This document shows, in pieces, positions 32,988 through 41,983 of a DNA stretch of 64,000 nt; positions within the stretch are counted from its first letter, which is position 1, and the number at the start of each line of letters is the position of its first letter. This DNA comes from Hymenobacter terrenus. GTDB lineage: Bacteria > Bacteroidota > Bacteroidia > Cytophagales > Hymenobacteraceae. The stretch lies in contig NZ_LATM01000021.1 of the NCBI RefSeq assembly GCF_000972495.1, positions 1 to 64,000 of the forward strand, written 5' to 3'. The notes beneath the pieces were generated by a model. The model was not told the DNA's origin. It did no database searches and saw nothing but the letters and a program-made list of their open reading frames with translations. The position numbers were made by a program, and so were the translations under genes.

Positions 32988-33704
32988 TTAGAGAGTTTTG
33001 ATTTTGATGTTCCGAAACGAAATGGTGCTGCCGTGCTCCTGCAAGAGAATATGGCCCTTCTCGACCGTGCCGAAGGCAGGTACGGCCTGACTGAATTTAC
33101 TCTGCGCGACTGCCGCCGTGAAGGGCGCGCTACCACGGGTAAATTCCAGAATTTTAACCCCGTTGAGCCAATGCTCCACCTGCTGGCCTTTGGCTACGAT
33201 GCGTATCGTGTTCCATTGCCCCGCCTCCCCAGCCTTTTTCAGGGTGGTGTTTGGCGGCATCACATCGTAGAAGGAGCCGGTCAGATGGTTTTCCTTCTTG
33301 TTGTCCTCCGCCAGCTTGTCGTCGAGCAGTTGATATTCCATGCCCAGCCTGCCGCCCGTTTCGTACTTCGTGTAGAAATATTTGACCCCGCTATTGCCGC
33401 CCGCTTCAAGGTTGTAGTCCAGCTGCAACTCGAAGTTGGCGTACTGATTTGTGCTGACGATGTCGCCGCCTTTAGCCCCCTTCTCCGTGGTAAGCGTGCC
33501 ATCTTTCACCACCCAGCCGGCGGGTACCGGTTGGCCATCGGGCGTCGTCCAGCCGGTCGTGCTCTTTCCATCGAATAGCAGTACCCAGCCGTTTTTCGAC
33601 TCTTTGGGAGATAATGCGTTGGCCGTTTGAGCAACCGCACACCTCGAAGAGGTCAGACCAGCCAGCAAACAACAGAAGAGTAATCGGTGCGTCGTTGTAT
33701 TCAT
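32988..33704 (-). CDS. DUF1080 protein (3-keto-disaccharide hydrolase-like), exported
   Basis: 238 residues. A signal peptide (LLFCCLLAGLTSSRCAVA) precedes the concanavalin-like DUF1080 fold: GWVLLFDGKSTTGWTTPDG, a DGTLTTEKGAKGGDIVSTNQY stretch, FELQLDYNLEAGGNSGVKYF and the terminal ISFRNIKIKTL. Family members have been shown to hydrolyse 3-keto-disaccharides made by Gfo/Idh/MocA-type oxidation. It precedes such an oxidoreductase in one transcript, so the assignment has context support. The domain is also called a GH16-like family by annotation pipelines. Confidence 0.9.
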   Translation of the reverse strand: MNTTTHRLLFCCLLAGLTSSRCAVAQTANALSPKESKNGWVLLFDGKSTTGWTTPDGQPVPAGWVVKDGTLTTEKGAKGGDIVSTNQYANFELQLDYNLEAGGNSGVKYFYTKYETGGRLGMEYQLLDDKLAEDNKKENHLTGSFYDVMPPNTTLKKAGEAGQWNTIRIVAKGQQVEHWLNGVKILEFTRGSAPFTAAVAQSKFSQAVPAFGTVEKGHILLQEHGSTISFRNIKIKTL

Positions 33705-34163
33705 AAGCCTTAGTAGAAAGTGTTTTACTTGGTGTTAGGGATTAAAGTGAAGCACCTGGGCGGCAGCGGAAACGACAAATGGCCAGAACCGTCTTGTTTT
33801 TAGCTCCCGAATTTCCTGAGCCCTGAAGTTTCCGGGCGCGTGTCGCGAAAGCAGGGTGGGAGCGAAGGTAAGTAGCTTTATCCTGAAAATCCCTTCTGAT
33901 TTCGAACGATATAAAGTGCTTCAGTAATCGGCTCTTCAAGCCCTAGCTTGCTTGTGTTGAATGTATTGCTAAACAAATAGGAGAGCCTTGTATAGTGTGG
34001 CTCAGATGTTCGAGCTATTTAAGCGTTGAGAAAAAATGTCCACCAGCGCCGGCCAGCTCATTGTGTGACAAAATTTAGCATTGTACACAAATTGTAACAT
34101 ACACTAGGTGACACAATTTGTTGTAGCTTCGTTTTTGTCACATCTTCTATTCCTCTCTTAACG
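33705..34163. other. Divergent intergenic region with regulator operator
   Basis: 459 bp between the DUF1080 gene (minus) and the HTH regulator gene (plus). The right end holds operator-like repeats at 34065-34131. The remaining sequence, 33705-34060, shows no gene or clear promoter. Confidence 0.5.
34065..34131 (+). promoter_or_regulatory. Operator-like repeats in the promoter of the HTH gene
   Basis: Two inverted 9-mers, ACAAATTGT (34087-34095) and ACAATTTGT (34113-34121), are exact reverse complements. A direct repeat, GTGACAAAATTT (from 34065) and GTGACACAATTT (from 34109), overlaps them. They lie just upstream of a -7-like TAGCTTCG (34124-34131), 32 nt before the start codon. This layout suits autoregulation by the adjacent HTH protein. 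Confidence 0.5.
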
Positions 34164-34715
34164 ATGCCGTCTTCGCTGCGTGACCAATTTGGGCTGACCC
34201 AAGAACGCCTGGCTTCCTGGCTGGGCGTGAACCGGACCACCGTCGCGATGGCCGAAAGCGGCCGGCGCAATCAGCCCACGAGTCGGTGGCTGCTGGATGC
34301 CCGCATCGAGCTGGCGGCGCTGGAGTTGGTCTTCAATCCTGGTGGGGAGACGATGCCCGCCCCGCCGCCGGTGCCTACTCCGCCGGTGCAACGGTTGCCG
34401 CTGGACCACCGCCTGGTCGAAACCCGCTACCAGATATTGCGCCTGCAACGGGAGCTAAAGAGCATGCGCAAGCGGGCGGCGCAGTTCGAAGCGCGCTTGC
34501 GGGCCGTGCCGGCGCTGCGGGCCTGGACTGGCCCAGTCAGGAACCCCGCCCGCGAAGCCGGCTGGCTAGCCCTGTTCGAGGAAGAAGCCGTGGACGGCTT
34601 GCGCGACGACTGCGGTGCCGGCCAGCAGCTGTTGCTCGAAGCACGCATTGCTGGCCTGGAGCACGAGACGGGCCTGCTGGCCGCGGCAGTGGCCAACCTG
34701 CCGGCCCAGCCCTGA
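34164..34715 (+). CDS. Xre/Cro-type HTH transcriptional regulator
   Basis: 183 residues. The HTH is at the extreme N-terminus: FGLTQERLASWLGVNRTTVAMAESGRR, residues about 8-35, followed by NQPTSRWLLDARIELA. The rest is a Pro-rich linker (residues 70-85) and a long helical, possibly coiled-coil segment (LVETRYQILRLQRELKSMRKRAAQFEARL) unlike usual Xre partners. The C-terminal region may dimerise or sense a ligand. Repeats in its own promoter suggest self-regulation. The next gene, an exported protein, starts 28 bp downstream. Confidence 0.7.
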   Translation: MPSSLRDQFGLTQERLASWLGVNRTTVAMAESGRRNQPTSRWLLDARIELAALELVFNPGGETMPAPPPVPTPPVQRLPLDHRLVETRYQILRLQRELKSMRKRAAQFEARLRAVPALRAWTGPVRNPAREAGWLALFEEEAVDGLRDDCGAGQQLLLEARIAGLEHETGLLAAAVANLPAQP

Positions 34716-34743
34716 TGCTGGAGCGCCATGCTATCTTTCGCCT

Positions 34744-35322
34744 ATGTCGCGGTTTCTGCTCGTCCTGTTCGTCTGCCTACTGCTCACTCCGAAGGTAGGA
34801 GCCCAGAAAGTTGATATTTCCCTCGGCGCCGCGCCGGCCGGCTTCACTTGGCAGGCCCTACCCGGGAGCAAGGCGGCCATGCCTCTGCCGGAAGGCTGGT
34901 ACTACCGGGCCGAAGGGCCGAAAGGCGCCCCCACCTACTACCTCACGCAGGAAGCCATTGGCGAAAGCGGTGAGTTTCAGACGGGGCTTTCGCTGCAAGT
35001 GGTGCGCAAGGTGGCTGCCAAAACCAAGCGCCGCGCCCCCGAATACGCCGAGTTTCTGATGCTACGTACCGGCTTCGGCCCCGGCCAGCGGCAACTGGAG
35101 AAGGCGGCTACCGTGGATGGCCAGCTTCACAAGCGGATGGTGCGCTACCGCGACGCCCCGCCCGATGCTGAGCCGCGCATTGTATACCAACTGGCCCTGG
35201 CCAACGCCAAGACTGATACGCTCTACCTGCTCACCTTCGAAAGCCCCGAGCAAGAATGGGCCGAAGCCTGGAAGCTATGCCAGGTGATGGTGAAAGAGCT
35301 GGTGCTGGATTCGCGGCAGTAG
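34744..35322 (+). CDS. Exported hypothetical protein
   Basis: 192 residues from the ATG at 34744, which starts a signal peptide (FLLVLFVCLLLTPKVGAQ). The mature part has a PLPEGWYYRAEG stretch, YLTQEAIGESGEFQTGLSLQ and a later block ending in LYLLTFESPEQEWAEAWK, with a mixed alpha/beta feel like PsbP or DcrB proteins. The family is not recognised. It follows the HTH gene after 28 bp and may be co-transcribed. It was probably annotated as hypothetical in relatives; no function is claimed. Confidence 0.65.
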   Translation: MSRFLLVLFVCLLLTPKVGAQKVDISLGAAPAGFTWQALPGSKAAMPLPEGWYYRAEGPKGAPTYYLTQEAIGESGEFQTGLSLQVVRKVAAKTKRRAPEYAEFLMLRTGFGPGQRQLEKAATVDGQLHKRMVRYRDAPPDAEPRIVYQLALANAKTDTLYLLTFESPEQEWAEAWKLCQVMVKELVLDSRQ

Positions 35323-35438
35323 CAGGGGGAATCGAACAGCCACTGCCGCAACCCGCTTGCGGGACATACCATTGCTGTAGCGTCGTGATTGGGCTGGTCA
35401 GAAGTACCACCGGCGGCCGTACGTACTTTGGGTTTGCT

Positions 35439-36326
35439 ATGAAAGACCTGTTCCCAGCCTACCGCATCGGTCACTTCCTCAACGAGCCTACTAACCCGAC
35501 GGAGTTTGAGGTTACCCGGTTCGAGCACATGCTTGAACCGGAAATTGAGGACCCGCACCGCCACGCTTTCTACGAGGTACTCTGGATTGATGCCGGCCAC
35601 AGCCGCCAGGCCATTGATGGAACGGAATACGAGCTGCAAGCCGGGTCGCTGTTTTTTATCTCGCCCGGCCAGCTGCACTTGTTTGAAGAATATGCCCACT
35701 TGCGCGGCGGCAGCGTGTTATTCACCGAAGCCTTTTTTCTGCTCGGCCGCACCGACCGCAACCGGCTGTTTGAGCTCAGCTTCCTGGACAATTGCCACGG
35801 CAATCCGCTATTGCCGCTGGGCCCGGCCGACTTTGCCGAGCTACGCCAGACAATAGCCACCCTGGAGCGCGAAGCCACCCGTCCCGACCGTTCGGCCGAG
35901 GTGTGCCAAGGGCTGCTGCACGTGCTGCTGGCCCAGATTCAGCGCTGCATCGACCAGCGGGCCGGGCCAGGGGCGGTGCCCGCCCGGCGTTACGTGGTGC
36001 GCTACAAGCAGCTCAAGGCCCTGCTCGATCAGCACTACGCCGACAACCTATCGGCCGCCGACTACGCCGCCCGCTTGCACATCACCCCGCACCACCTCAA
36101 TGTGGTGTGCAAAGCCGTCACGGGCCGCACCGCCAGCGGGCTTATCCGCTCGCGGCTGGTGCTCGAAGCCAAGCGCCTACTGGCCTTCACCGACCTGCCG
36201 GTGGCCGAGGTAGCGGCACACCTGCAGTTCCTAGACCCGTCGTACTTCGCTCGGGTTTTTCGCGCCGAAACCGGCCTGAGCCCGGCTGCCTACCAGCGGG
36301 CAATGGCCGAGAAGTATCGTTCCTAA
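35439..36326 (+). CDS. AraC-family transcriptional regulator
   Basis: 295 residues from the ATG at 35439; the open frame upstream is ignored because MKDLFPAYRIGHFL starts a normal N-terminus. A cupin-like sensor domain (residues 35-95: HRHAFYEVLWIDAG, SLFFISPGQLHLFEE) is followed by a C-terminal double HTH: LSAADYAARLHITPHHLNVVCKAVTG and VAEVAAHLQFLDPSYFARVFRAETGLSPAAYQ. The sensor type binds small ligands such as sugars or aromatic compounds. Target genes cannot be inferred from position. Confidence 0.9.
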   Translation: MKDLFPAYRIGHFLNEPTNPTEFEVTRFEHMLEPEIEDPHRHAFYEVLWIDAGHSRQAIDGTEYELQAGSLFFISPGQLHLFEEYAHLRGGSVLFTEAFFLLGRTDRNRLFELSFLDNCHGNPLLPLGPADFAELRQTIATLEREATRPDRSAEVCQGLLHVLLAQIQRCIDQRAGPGAVPARRYVVRYKQLKALLDQHYADNLSAADYAARLHITPHHLNVVCKAVTGRTASGLIRSRLVLEAKRLLAFTDLPVAEVAAHLQFLDPSYFARVFRAETGLSPAAYQRAMAEKYRS

Positions 36327-36414
36327 AGGTTGCGGCTCATGGGGGCGTCGTTGTAAGGTCTGCTAAAGTCGGCCGTCTGCCCGCCCAAATTTTACTGCCA
36401 GCCGCAGCGCACCC

Positions 36415-36984
36415 ATGAGCAAAACAATATTGTTCGGCGACTATTACGTCGCTAAAGTCAGCCCCGAAGAGTGGGAAGAATTCTTCAGTGAGCACGAAGC
36501 CCGGGTTTTCCCCAACGAAGTCTCCCTGCCGCTCGATGCCGCGCTCAGCCCCACTGAAAAAGATAAGCTGACCAAGCTGCGGCAAAATCTGACCGGTATC
36601 CTGAGCTTTTACTTCCTGATATATGAAAACGAGCGGCCCATTGGCTGGCATTTTGGTTTTCAGCGCGGGGACCTGGAGTATTTCATGGCCAATACTGGCA
36701 TTCTGCCCGAGTACCAGAACCGAAAAATCTACTCAGCCTTCCTGAAGTACGCCATCGAGCAGATTATTGAGGAAGGATTTCAGTACATCACCAGCGTGCA
36801 CAATAGCGACAACAACGCAGTGCTCGTCCCCAAGCTGAAAGCCGGCTTTCTGATTCAAGCCATGGGCTTCTTGATTCAGCCGATGCTACTGGAAACGAAC
36901 TATGGCACCATGATCCAGCTCGTTTACCCAGCCAAGGATACGTACCGCCAGATGTTTGGGCCCGGGCGCGAACGCCAGCACTGA
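36415..36984 (+). CDS. GNAT-family acetyltransferase
   Basis: 189 residues. Weakly conserved GNAT fold: YFLIYENERPIGWHFGFQRG (beta 3/4 with the acceptor strand), ANTGILPEYQNRKIYSAFLKYAIE (acetyl-CoA loop, with Q/N-R-K in the usual Q-x-x-G/A position less typical) and YITSVHNSDNNAVLVPKLKAGF, where the asparagine and following helix are normal for the family. The N-terminal 45 residues are unlike others. The substrate is unknown. Confidence 0.8.
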   Translation: MSKTILFGDYYVAKVSPEEWEEFFSEHEARVFPNEVSLPLDAALSPTEKDKLTKLRQNLTGILSFYFLIYENERPIGWHFGFQRGDLEYFMANTGILPEYQNRKIYSAFLKYAIEQIIEEGFQYITSVHNSDNNAVLVPKLKAGFLIQAMGFLIQPMLLETNYGTMIQLVYPAKDTYRQMFGPGRERQH

Positions 36985-37141
36985 ACGAGAAAACACGCAA
37001 GCCGCCACAGCACCGGCTGGGCTTACGAAGGGACCATGTCCGAATAGTACCGGATAAAGTAGTTGCTGTTCTAGCCCCTGGTTCGGGACCGGAAGACCTT
37101 TGTGGGGTACTAATCTCAACCTCTTTACACAAAGCACAAAC

Positions 37142-37447
37142 ATGGAAAAGGTCGCAATCCTCGTTCAGCTCGAAGCCAAGCCCGGCAAGGAACAAGCAGT
37201 AGAAGACTTTCTAAAGTCGGCGTTGCCGCTGGCCCAGGCCGAAGCCGGCACCCTGAGCTGGTACGCCATCAAGATGGGGCCGAATAAGTTTGGCATTTTC
37301 GACACGTTTGCCGACGAAACCGGGCGGCAGGCCCACATTGCCGGCGAAATAGCCAAAGCCCTATTCGCCCACGCCGACGACCTGCTGGCTCAGCCACCCG
37401 TCATTGACCAGCCGGAAATTCTTGCCGTTAAACCCCTGATAGCCTAG
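37142..37447 (+). CDS. Antibiotic-biosynthesis-monooxygenase-domain protein
   Basis: 101 residues, the normal length for an ABM-fold (PF03992) protein. The ferredoxin-like fold reads VAILVQLEAKPGKEQAVEDFL, TLSWYAIKMGPNKFGIFDTFADETGRQAHI, with the loop and helix order of the family. Such small dimers degrade quinols or heme-like molecules or act as stress proteins; the specific role cannot be told. It is the last gene before a long hairpin and the T9SS protein cluster. Confidence 0.85.
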   Translation: MEKVAILVQLEAKPGKEQAVEDFLKSALPLAQAEAGTLSWYAIKMGPNKFGIFDTFADETGRQAHIAGEIAKALFAHADDLLAQPPVIDQPEILAVKPLIA

Positions 37448-37540
37448 CATGCTAGCGGTGGCTGCTTCACGAAGGAGATAAGTTTTTTTCCTGAAGATGA
37501 GCAACGGCAAAAGCCTGTTGCGACATGGAATGGCCAAAAA

Positions 37541-37588
37541 ACATGGGCTCTTATCTACTAGCAAAATGCCAGTAGTAAGAGCCCATGT
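37541..37588. terminator. Long bidirectional hairpin between convergent genes
   Basis: ACATGGGCTCTTA pairs with its complement around an inner CTACT/AGTAG stem. On the minus strand a T-run follows, fitting the end of the T9SS gene at 37650; on the plus strand it also lies after the ABM gene. Confidence 0.75.
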
Positions 37589-37649
37589 TGTGCTTAACAG
37601 GAGAGAAGGGGCTAGGTAATTATCCCTCTTCGTCTCACCTACTCTTGCC

Positions 37650-39326
37650 TTATTCGACCACCAAGCGGGTGCTAGCCGCGCCGCAAAGGATGTGGTACAG
37701 GCCGGGAGTCAATCCGGTCACATTGAGCGGCGCCACGGCAGCGCCTGCCGGCAGGATTTGGACGCGCACCTGGCGGCCAGTAGCGTCGAGCAGAACCAGC
37801 GCGCGGGCCGTGGCTGTGGCGCGCAGGTTCAGCGTAGTCCCGGTGTGAGCAGGGTTGGGCGCGAGCGTAATTGACTCGGAAGGCTGCCGAGCCGTGTAGG
37901 TGGCCAGCGGGCCGCTGGCCTCAGGCAGCGCGGCCAGGAAGCTGTTGACCGCTGCCGCTGAAGTGAGCGACGTGCCACTAAAGTCAGCCGAGGGTCCTTG
38001 GAATTCGCCAGCCACAAATACGTTCGTGTTCGTCAGGGCCAGCGCGATGGCTTGGTCATCGTTTACCCCGCCGGCACGCTGCGCCCAGGTGAAATTAGCG
38101 CCGGCGCCTGTGTCCGTAAGCTTGGCTACGAAGATGTCTGACTTGCCAGCAGTACTTAGGGAAGTAGTCCCAAAAGCAGCGGCGCCACCGAAGAACCGTC
38201 CCGCCATGTACAAAGTAGTGCCGCGCACAGCCAGTGCCTGGGGGATTACGCCGCCGCCTGCCCCGCCGGTGCTTAGAGCCCAGTTGTAGCTGGAACCAGC
38301 GCCCGCGTCGGTGAGCTTGGTCAGGAACGAACCGCTGGCACTCAGCGTAGTGGCGCCGAATACGGCTGTACCCGGATCGAAATCCCCTACCGCGTACACG
38401 CTGGTTCCGCTCACGGCCACTGCTGCTACCCTACGCCCGCTGGGCTGGGTCCAGACGAACGTGCCGCTGGCACCCGCATCGGTAAGCTTGGCCATAAACC
38501 CACCGGGGGTACCGGTCAGAGCGCCGCCCCCGAAAGTAGCCGGCAATTGGAAAAAGCCGCCCACGTACACATCCGTACCATTTACCGCTAAAGCCGAGGT
38601 CTGGTCGATAAAGTTGCCGCCCGCGCGTTGCGCCCAAGTGTAGCTGGCACTCGTACCCGTGTCCGTAAGCTTAGCCACGAAGACATCGATTTCGCCGGCA
38701 CTGGTTAGAGCAGTGGTGCCGAAGGTGGTCGTACCTCGAAACTCGCCCGCCACGTAGAGGCTGGTTCCATTAACGGCCAGCGCATTGATGCTGGCTTCAC
38801 CCGCCCCGCGCGAGGCCCAGGTAAGGGTGCCCGCGTCGGTGAGGCGGGCCACGAAGCCGTCGCCGGGGCCGGCCAGAGGCACGCCGCCAAAGTCAATTGC
38901 GGTGCCGGAGAATGTACTAGCCCGGAAATTACCAGCTACGTACACATTCGTGCCGCTCACAGCCACGGCCGTCGCGAGGTCGCCCCCGGTGCCGCCGGCC
39001 CGCTGGGCCCACACGAAGCTGTTGGTCACGGGGCTCCACTTGGCCACGAAGGCGTCGAAGTCACCCGCACTCGTGAGCACGGTGCCGCCGAAGGTGGCGC
39101 TGCCCAGAAACCGCCCCGCGATGTACACGTTGCCATCGGTGTCGGTGGCCGTGGCATTCACGGTGGAGCTGAGGGCCCCATTTGCGCTAACCACAGCCGT
39201 TTGCCAGGCCGGGGCCTGGGCGTGAGCCGCTGGTTTTGCTAATAGTGCCAGGGGTACGGCCAGTAGTGTGGCTAGTGCCCGCCGGTGACCGGAAGAAAAG
39301 AGGGATTGGGACAAGGTTGAGCGCAT
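37650..39326 (-). CDS. T9SS-exported SBBP-repeat (beta-propeller-like) protein, copy 1
   Basis: 558 residues. A signal peptide (RALATLLAVPLALLAKPAAHA) is followed by about seven repeats of roughly 55-60 residues with the pattern NVYVAGxF, xFGxxxLTSAG, DxFVAKLTDTG and WAQRAGG, typical of SBBP beta-propeller repeats. The last 80 residues are a type IX secretion sorting domain: SITLAPNPAHTGTTLNL, ALVLLDATGRQV, GLTPGLYHILC and a final LVVE. The protein would be exported by T9SS and anchored at the surface. It is a close paralogue of the next upstream gene. Confidence 0.92.
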   Translation of the reverse strand: MRSTLSQSLFSSGHRRALATLLAVPLALLAKPAAHAQAPAWQTAVVSANGALSSTVNATATDTDGNVYIAGRFLGSATFGGTVLTSAGDFDAFVAKWSPVTNSFVWAQRAGGTGGDLATAVAVSGTNVYVAGNFRASTFSGTAIDFGGVPLAGPGDGFVARLTDAGTLTWASRGAGEASINALAVNGTSLYVAGEFRGTTTFGTTALTSAGEIDVFVAKLTDTGTSASYTWAQRAGGNFIDQTSALAVNGTDVYVGGFFQLPATFGGGALTGTPGGFMAKLTDAGASGTFVWTQPSGRRVAAVAVSGTSVYAVGDFDPGTAVFGATTLSASGSFLTKLTDAGAGSSYNWALSTGGAGGGVIPQALAVRGTTLYMAGRFFGGAAAFGTTSLSTAGKSDIFVAKLTDTGAGANFTWAQRAGGVNDDQAIALALTNTNVFVAGEFQGPSADFSGTSLTSAAAVNSFLAALPEASGPLATYTARQPSESITLAPNPAHTGTTLNLRATATARALVLLDATGRQVRVQILPAGAAVAPLNVTGLTPGLYHILCGAASTRLVVE

Positions 39327-39611
39327 TACAAGTACGGGTCAGTTAAAAATGAAAGAGGTGTTGGTTGTGCGGGCAGTGAAACTCGCTAGCTGAGTCTGGT
39401 AGTGGAAATGAGCATCCACGGTTCGCATGACAGGCCACTCCGCTTAAAGGCTGCTCGGGCGCCATAAATGTTAGCTAGCCTCACCTTCCACACGCCCCTG
39501 TTTCGTTGGCGCCGCACAGGGCACGGAGAGGCACCCACGTTCGCAAGAGGGCGCCGCGCACGTATTTCTCCCAGTAAACAAGAGCCCGCGTTGTACTTAT
39601 TTGGTAAGGAT

Positions 39612-39652
39612 GAGACGGACGTGAGTGCTCGGTAATCACCCGCGTCCGTCTC
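39612..39652 (-). terminator. Terminator after T9SS copy 2
   Basis: Stem GAGACGGACG and complement with a 21-nt loop, lying just past the stop codon of the gene at 39666-41348 as read on the minus strand. Confidence 0.65.
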
Positions 39653-39665
39653 TCCTATTTAGTGC

Positions 39666-41348
39666 CTATTCGACCACAAGGCGGGTGCTGGCCGCGCCGC
39701 AACGGACGTGGTACAGGCCGGGCGCGAGCCCAGCCACGTTGAGCGGCGCCTCGGCCGCGCCCGCTGGCAGAGTCTGGGCGCGCACCTGGCGGCCGGTGGC
39801 GTCGAGCAGGACCAGCGCGCGGTTTTCAGTCGCCGCGCGCAGGTTCAGCGTGGTGCCGGCATGGGCTGGGTTGGGCGCGAGCGTGATGGGCTCGGAAGCT
39901 TGCCGAGCCGTGTAGGTGGCCAGCGGACCGCTGGCCTCGGGCAGCGCGGCCAGGAAGCCGTTGACCGCCGCCGCCGAGGTGAGCGACGTGCCACTGAAGT
40001 CAGCCGAAGGGGCTTGGAAGTCGCCGGCCACGAACACCCTTGTGCTTGTCACGGCCAGCGCTGTGGCCTGGTCGTCGTTTACCCCACCGGCCCGCTGGGC
40101 CCAGGTAAAGTCGGCGCTGGCGCCCGTGTCCGTAAGCTTGGCCACGAAGATGTCTATCCGGCCGGCCGTCGCTAGGATGGTAGTCCCGAAAGGCGTGGCC
40201 CTGCCGAAGAATCTTCCTGCTATGTACAAGGCGGTGCCGCGCACAGCTAGCGCCTGGGCAGATACGATGCTGCTTGCCCCACCGAGGCCTAGGGCCCAGT
40301 TGTAGCTGGAACCAGCGCCCGCGTCGGTGAGCTTGGCCACAAATCCGCCGCCGGTGCTCAGCGTAATGGTGCCAAATACACCATTGCTTGCTGAAAAAGA
40401 ACCTGTTACATAAATGTTTGGCCCATTTACAGCTAGTGCCGAAACTGTGCCACCACTGCTTTGCACCCAAGTGAACGCCCCGCTGGCACCCGCATCGGTG
40501 AGCTTAGCCACAAACCCGCCGGGTGCACCAGTCAGGGCGCTACCGCCAAAAGTGGGCTGCAATTGAAAAAAGCCCCCCACGTACACATCCGTACCGTTTA
40601 CCGCTAAAGCCAAGGCCTGATCGACGATGCTGCTGCCGGCGCGCTGCGCCCAAGTGTAGCTGGCGCTCGTGCCCGTGTCGGTAAGCTTGGCTACAAAGAC
40701 ATCGCTTCCACCGGCGCTAGTCAGAGCAGTACTACCAAAGGTGGTCGGTCTTCCAAACTCGCCCGCTACGTACAGGTTAGCTCCATTAACGGCCAGAGCA
40801 TTGATAGTAGCTTCGCCCGCCCCGCGTAGGGCCCAGCTAAAGGTGCCCGCATCGGTGAGCCGAGCCACGAAGGTGTCGCCAGTGCTGGTACCGGCCAAGG
40901 GGGCGCCACCAAAGTCAACGGCATAGCCCAAAGATGTACTGGCGGGAGAATTACCGGCCAGGTAGACGTTTGTGCCGCTCACGACTATAGCGGTGGCTTC
41001 ATCTCTGCCCGTTCCGCCAACGCGCTGGGCCCACACGAAGCTATTGGTAGCAGAATTCCACTTAGCTATAAAGGCATCGAAGTCACCCGCACTGGTCAGC
41101 ACGGTGCTGCCGAAAGTGGCACTACCCAAGAACCGGCCAGTGATATAAACGTTGCCATCGGCATCGGTAGCTGTAGCCTTCACGGTGGAGTTGGGGGCAC
41201 CATCTGCACTGATCACGGCCGTTTGCCAGGCCGGAGCTTGGGCGTGAGCCGCTGGCTCCGCTACTATAGCCAGGGGTAAGGCCAGTAGCGGAGCAAGTGC
41301 TCGCCGGTAGCCGGAAGAAAAGAGGAATTGGGACAAGGTTGAGCGCAT
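39666..41348 (-). CDS. T9SS-exported SBBP-repeat protein, copy 2
   Basis: 560 residues from the ATG at 41348, the start equivalent to copy 1 (both begin MRSTLSQ); an ATG three codons upstream is possible. It shares the signal peptide, seven SBBP-like repeats and T9SS C-terminal domain (LAPNPAHAGTTLNLRA, GLYHVRCGAASTRLVVE) with copy 1. The upstream regions of both copies are also similar over about 150 bp (AAGGCTGCTCGGGC shared), so the duplication included the promoter. Differences are concentrated in the repeat loops. Confidence 0.92.
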   Translation of the reverse strand: MRSTLSQFLFSSGYRRALAPLLALPLAIVAEPAAHAQAPAWQTAVISADGAPNSTVKATATDADGNVYITGRFLGSATFGSTVLTSAGDFDAFIAKWNSATNSFVWAQRVGGTGRDEATAIVVSGTNVYLAGNSPASTSLGYAVDFGGAPLAGTSTGDTFVARLTDAGTFSWALRGAGEATINALAVNGANLYVAGEFGRPTTFGSTALTSAGGSDVFVAKLTDTGTSASYTWAQRAGSSIVDQALALAVNGTDVYVGGFFQLQPTFGGSALTGAPGGFVAKLTDAGASGAFTWVQSSGGTVSALAVNGPNIYVTGSFSASNGVFGTITLSTGGGFVAKLTDAGAGSSYNWALGLGGASSIVSAQALAVRGTALYIAGRFFGRATPFGTTILATAGRIDIFVAKLTDTGASADFTWAQRAGGVNDDQATALAVTSTRVFVAGDFQAPSADFSGTSLTSAAAVNGFLAALPEASGPLATYTARQASEPITLAPNPAHAGTTLNLRAATENRALVLLDATGRQVRAQTLPAGAAEAPLNVAGLAPGLYHVRCGAASTRLVVE

Positions 41349-41741
41349 AGCAAACAAGGGGCTAGTTAAAAAAGAAAGCGGTGTTGATTGTGTGAGTGAT
41401 GGAATCTACTAGTTGAGTCTGACAGGGGAAGTGAGCATCCGCAGTTCGCATGGCAAGTCTAGACCTGTCAAGGCTGCTCGGGCATTTATGAATGTTTAGC
41501 TGGTGCTGTCTTCTGCATGGCCGACCACGGGTGTATTGCCGGTGCCCGGCCCATTAGCCAGCCCGGCACTGGCAATACATGCGGCCTGAGAACGTCCTAT
41601 CGGGAAAATTATTTGCTAAGCAGACGCGTAGTCCGTTTCTGCCACAGGCGTAGCTATACCGTTACCAATCCCATCAGGACCTGGCTTACACTTGGCAAGC
41701 CCTGTTCAGGGCCTGCTTTGCCTTAGCGGCATGAGCCACCG

Positions 41742-41974
41742 CGTTATCGAGATGCTGTTGCTCAGGAATTTACCGGCTAATACACGTTGCCGGTGGCGTC
41801 GGTGGCCGTAACCTTTACGCTGGAGCTGCTGACTACTTCGATTATGGCCCTTTGCCAAGCTTGCGTATAGGCCGTCGGTTCAACCAGTATGGGCAGCAGC
41901 ACGGCCAGCAATGGGGCTAGTACCCAAGAGTGATGAATAGAAAGGAGAGAGGCTTGTGACCAAGTTGGGCGCAT
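41742..41974 (-). pseudogene. Truncated third copy of the T9SS SBBP-repeat protein gene
   Basis: The minus strand from about 41974 encodes a degraded version of the same signal peptide and first strand (MRPTWSQASLLSIHHSWVLA, later KVTATDATGNVY). It stops at a TAG at 41777-41779. Reading on in another frame continues the homology (A, G, K, F, L, S, N, S, matching AGRFLGSA), so a single-base deletion caused the stop. Beyond about 41742 similarity is lost; no repeats and no sorting domain remain. Its promoter region still resembles those of the intact copies. Confidence 0.75.
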
Positions 41975-41983
41975 TGTTGACAT

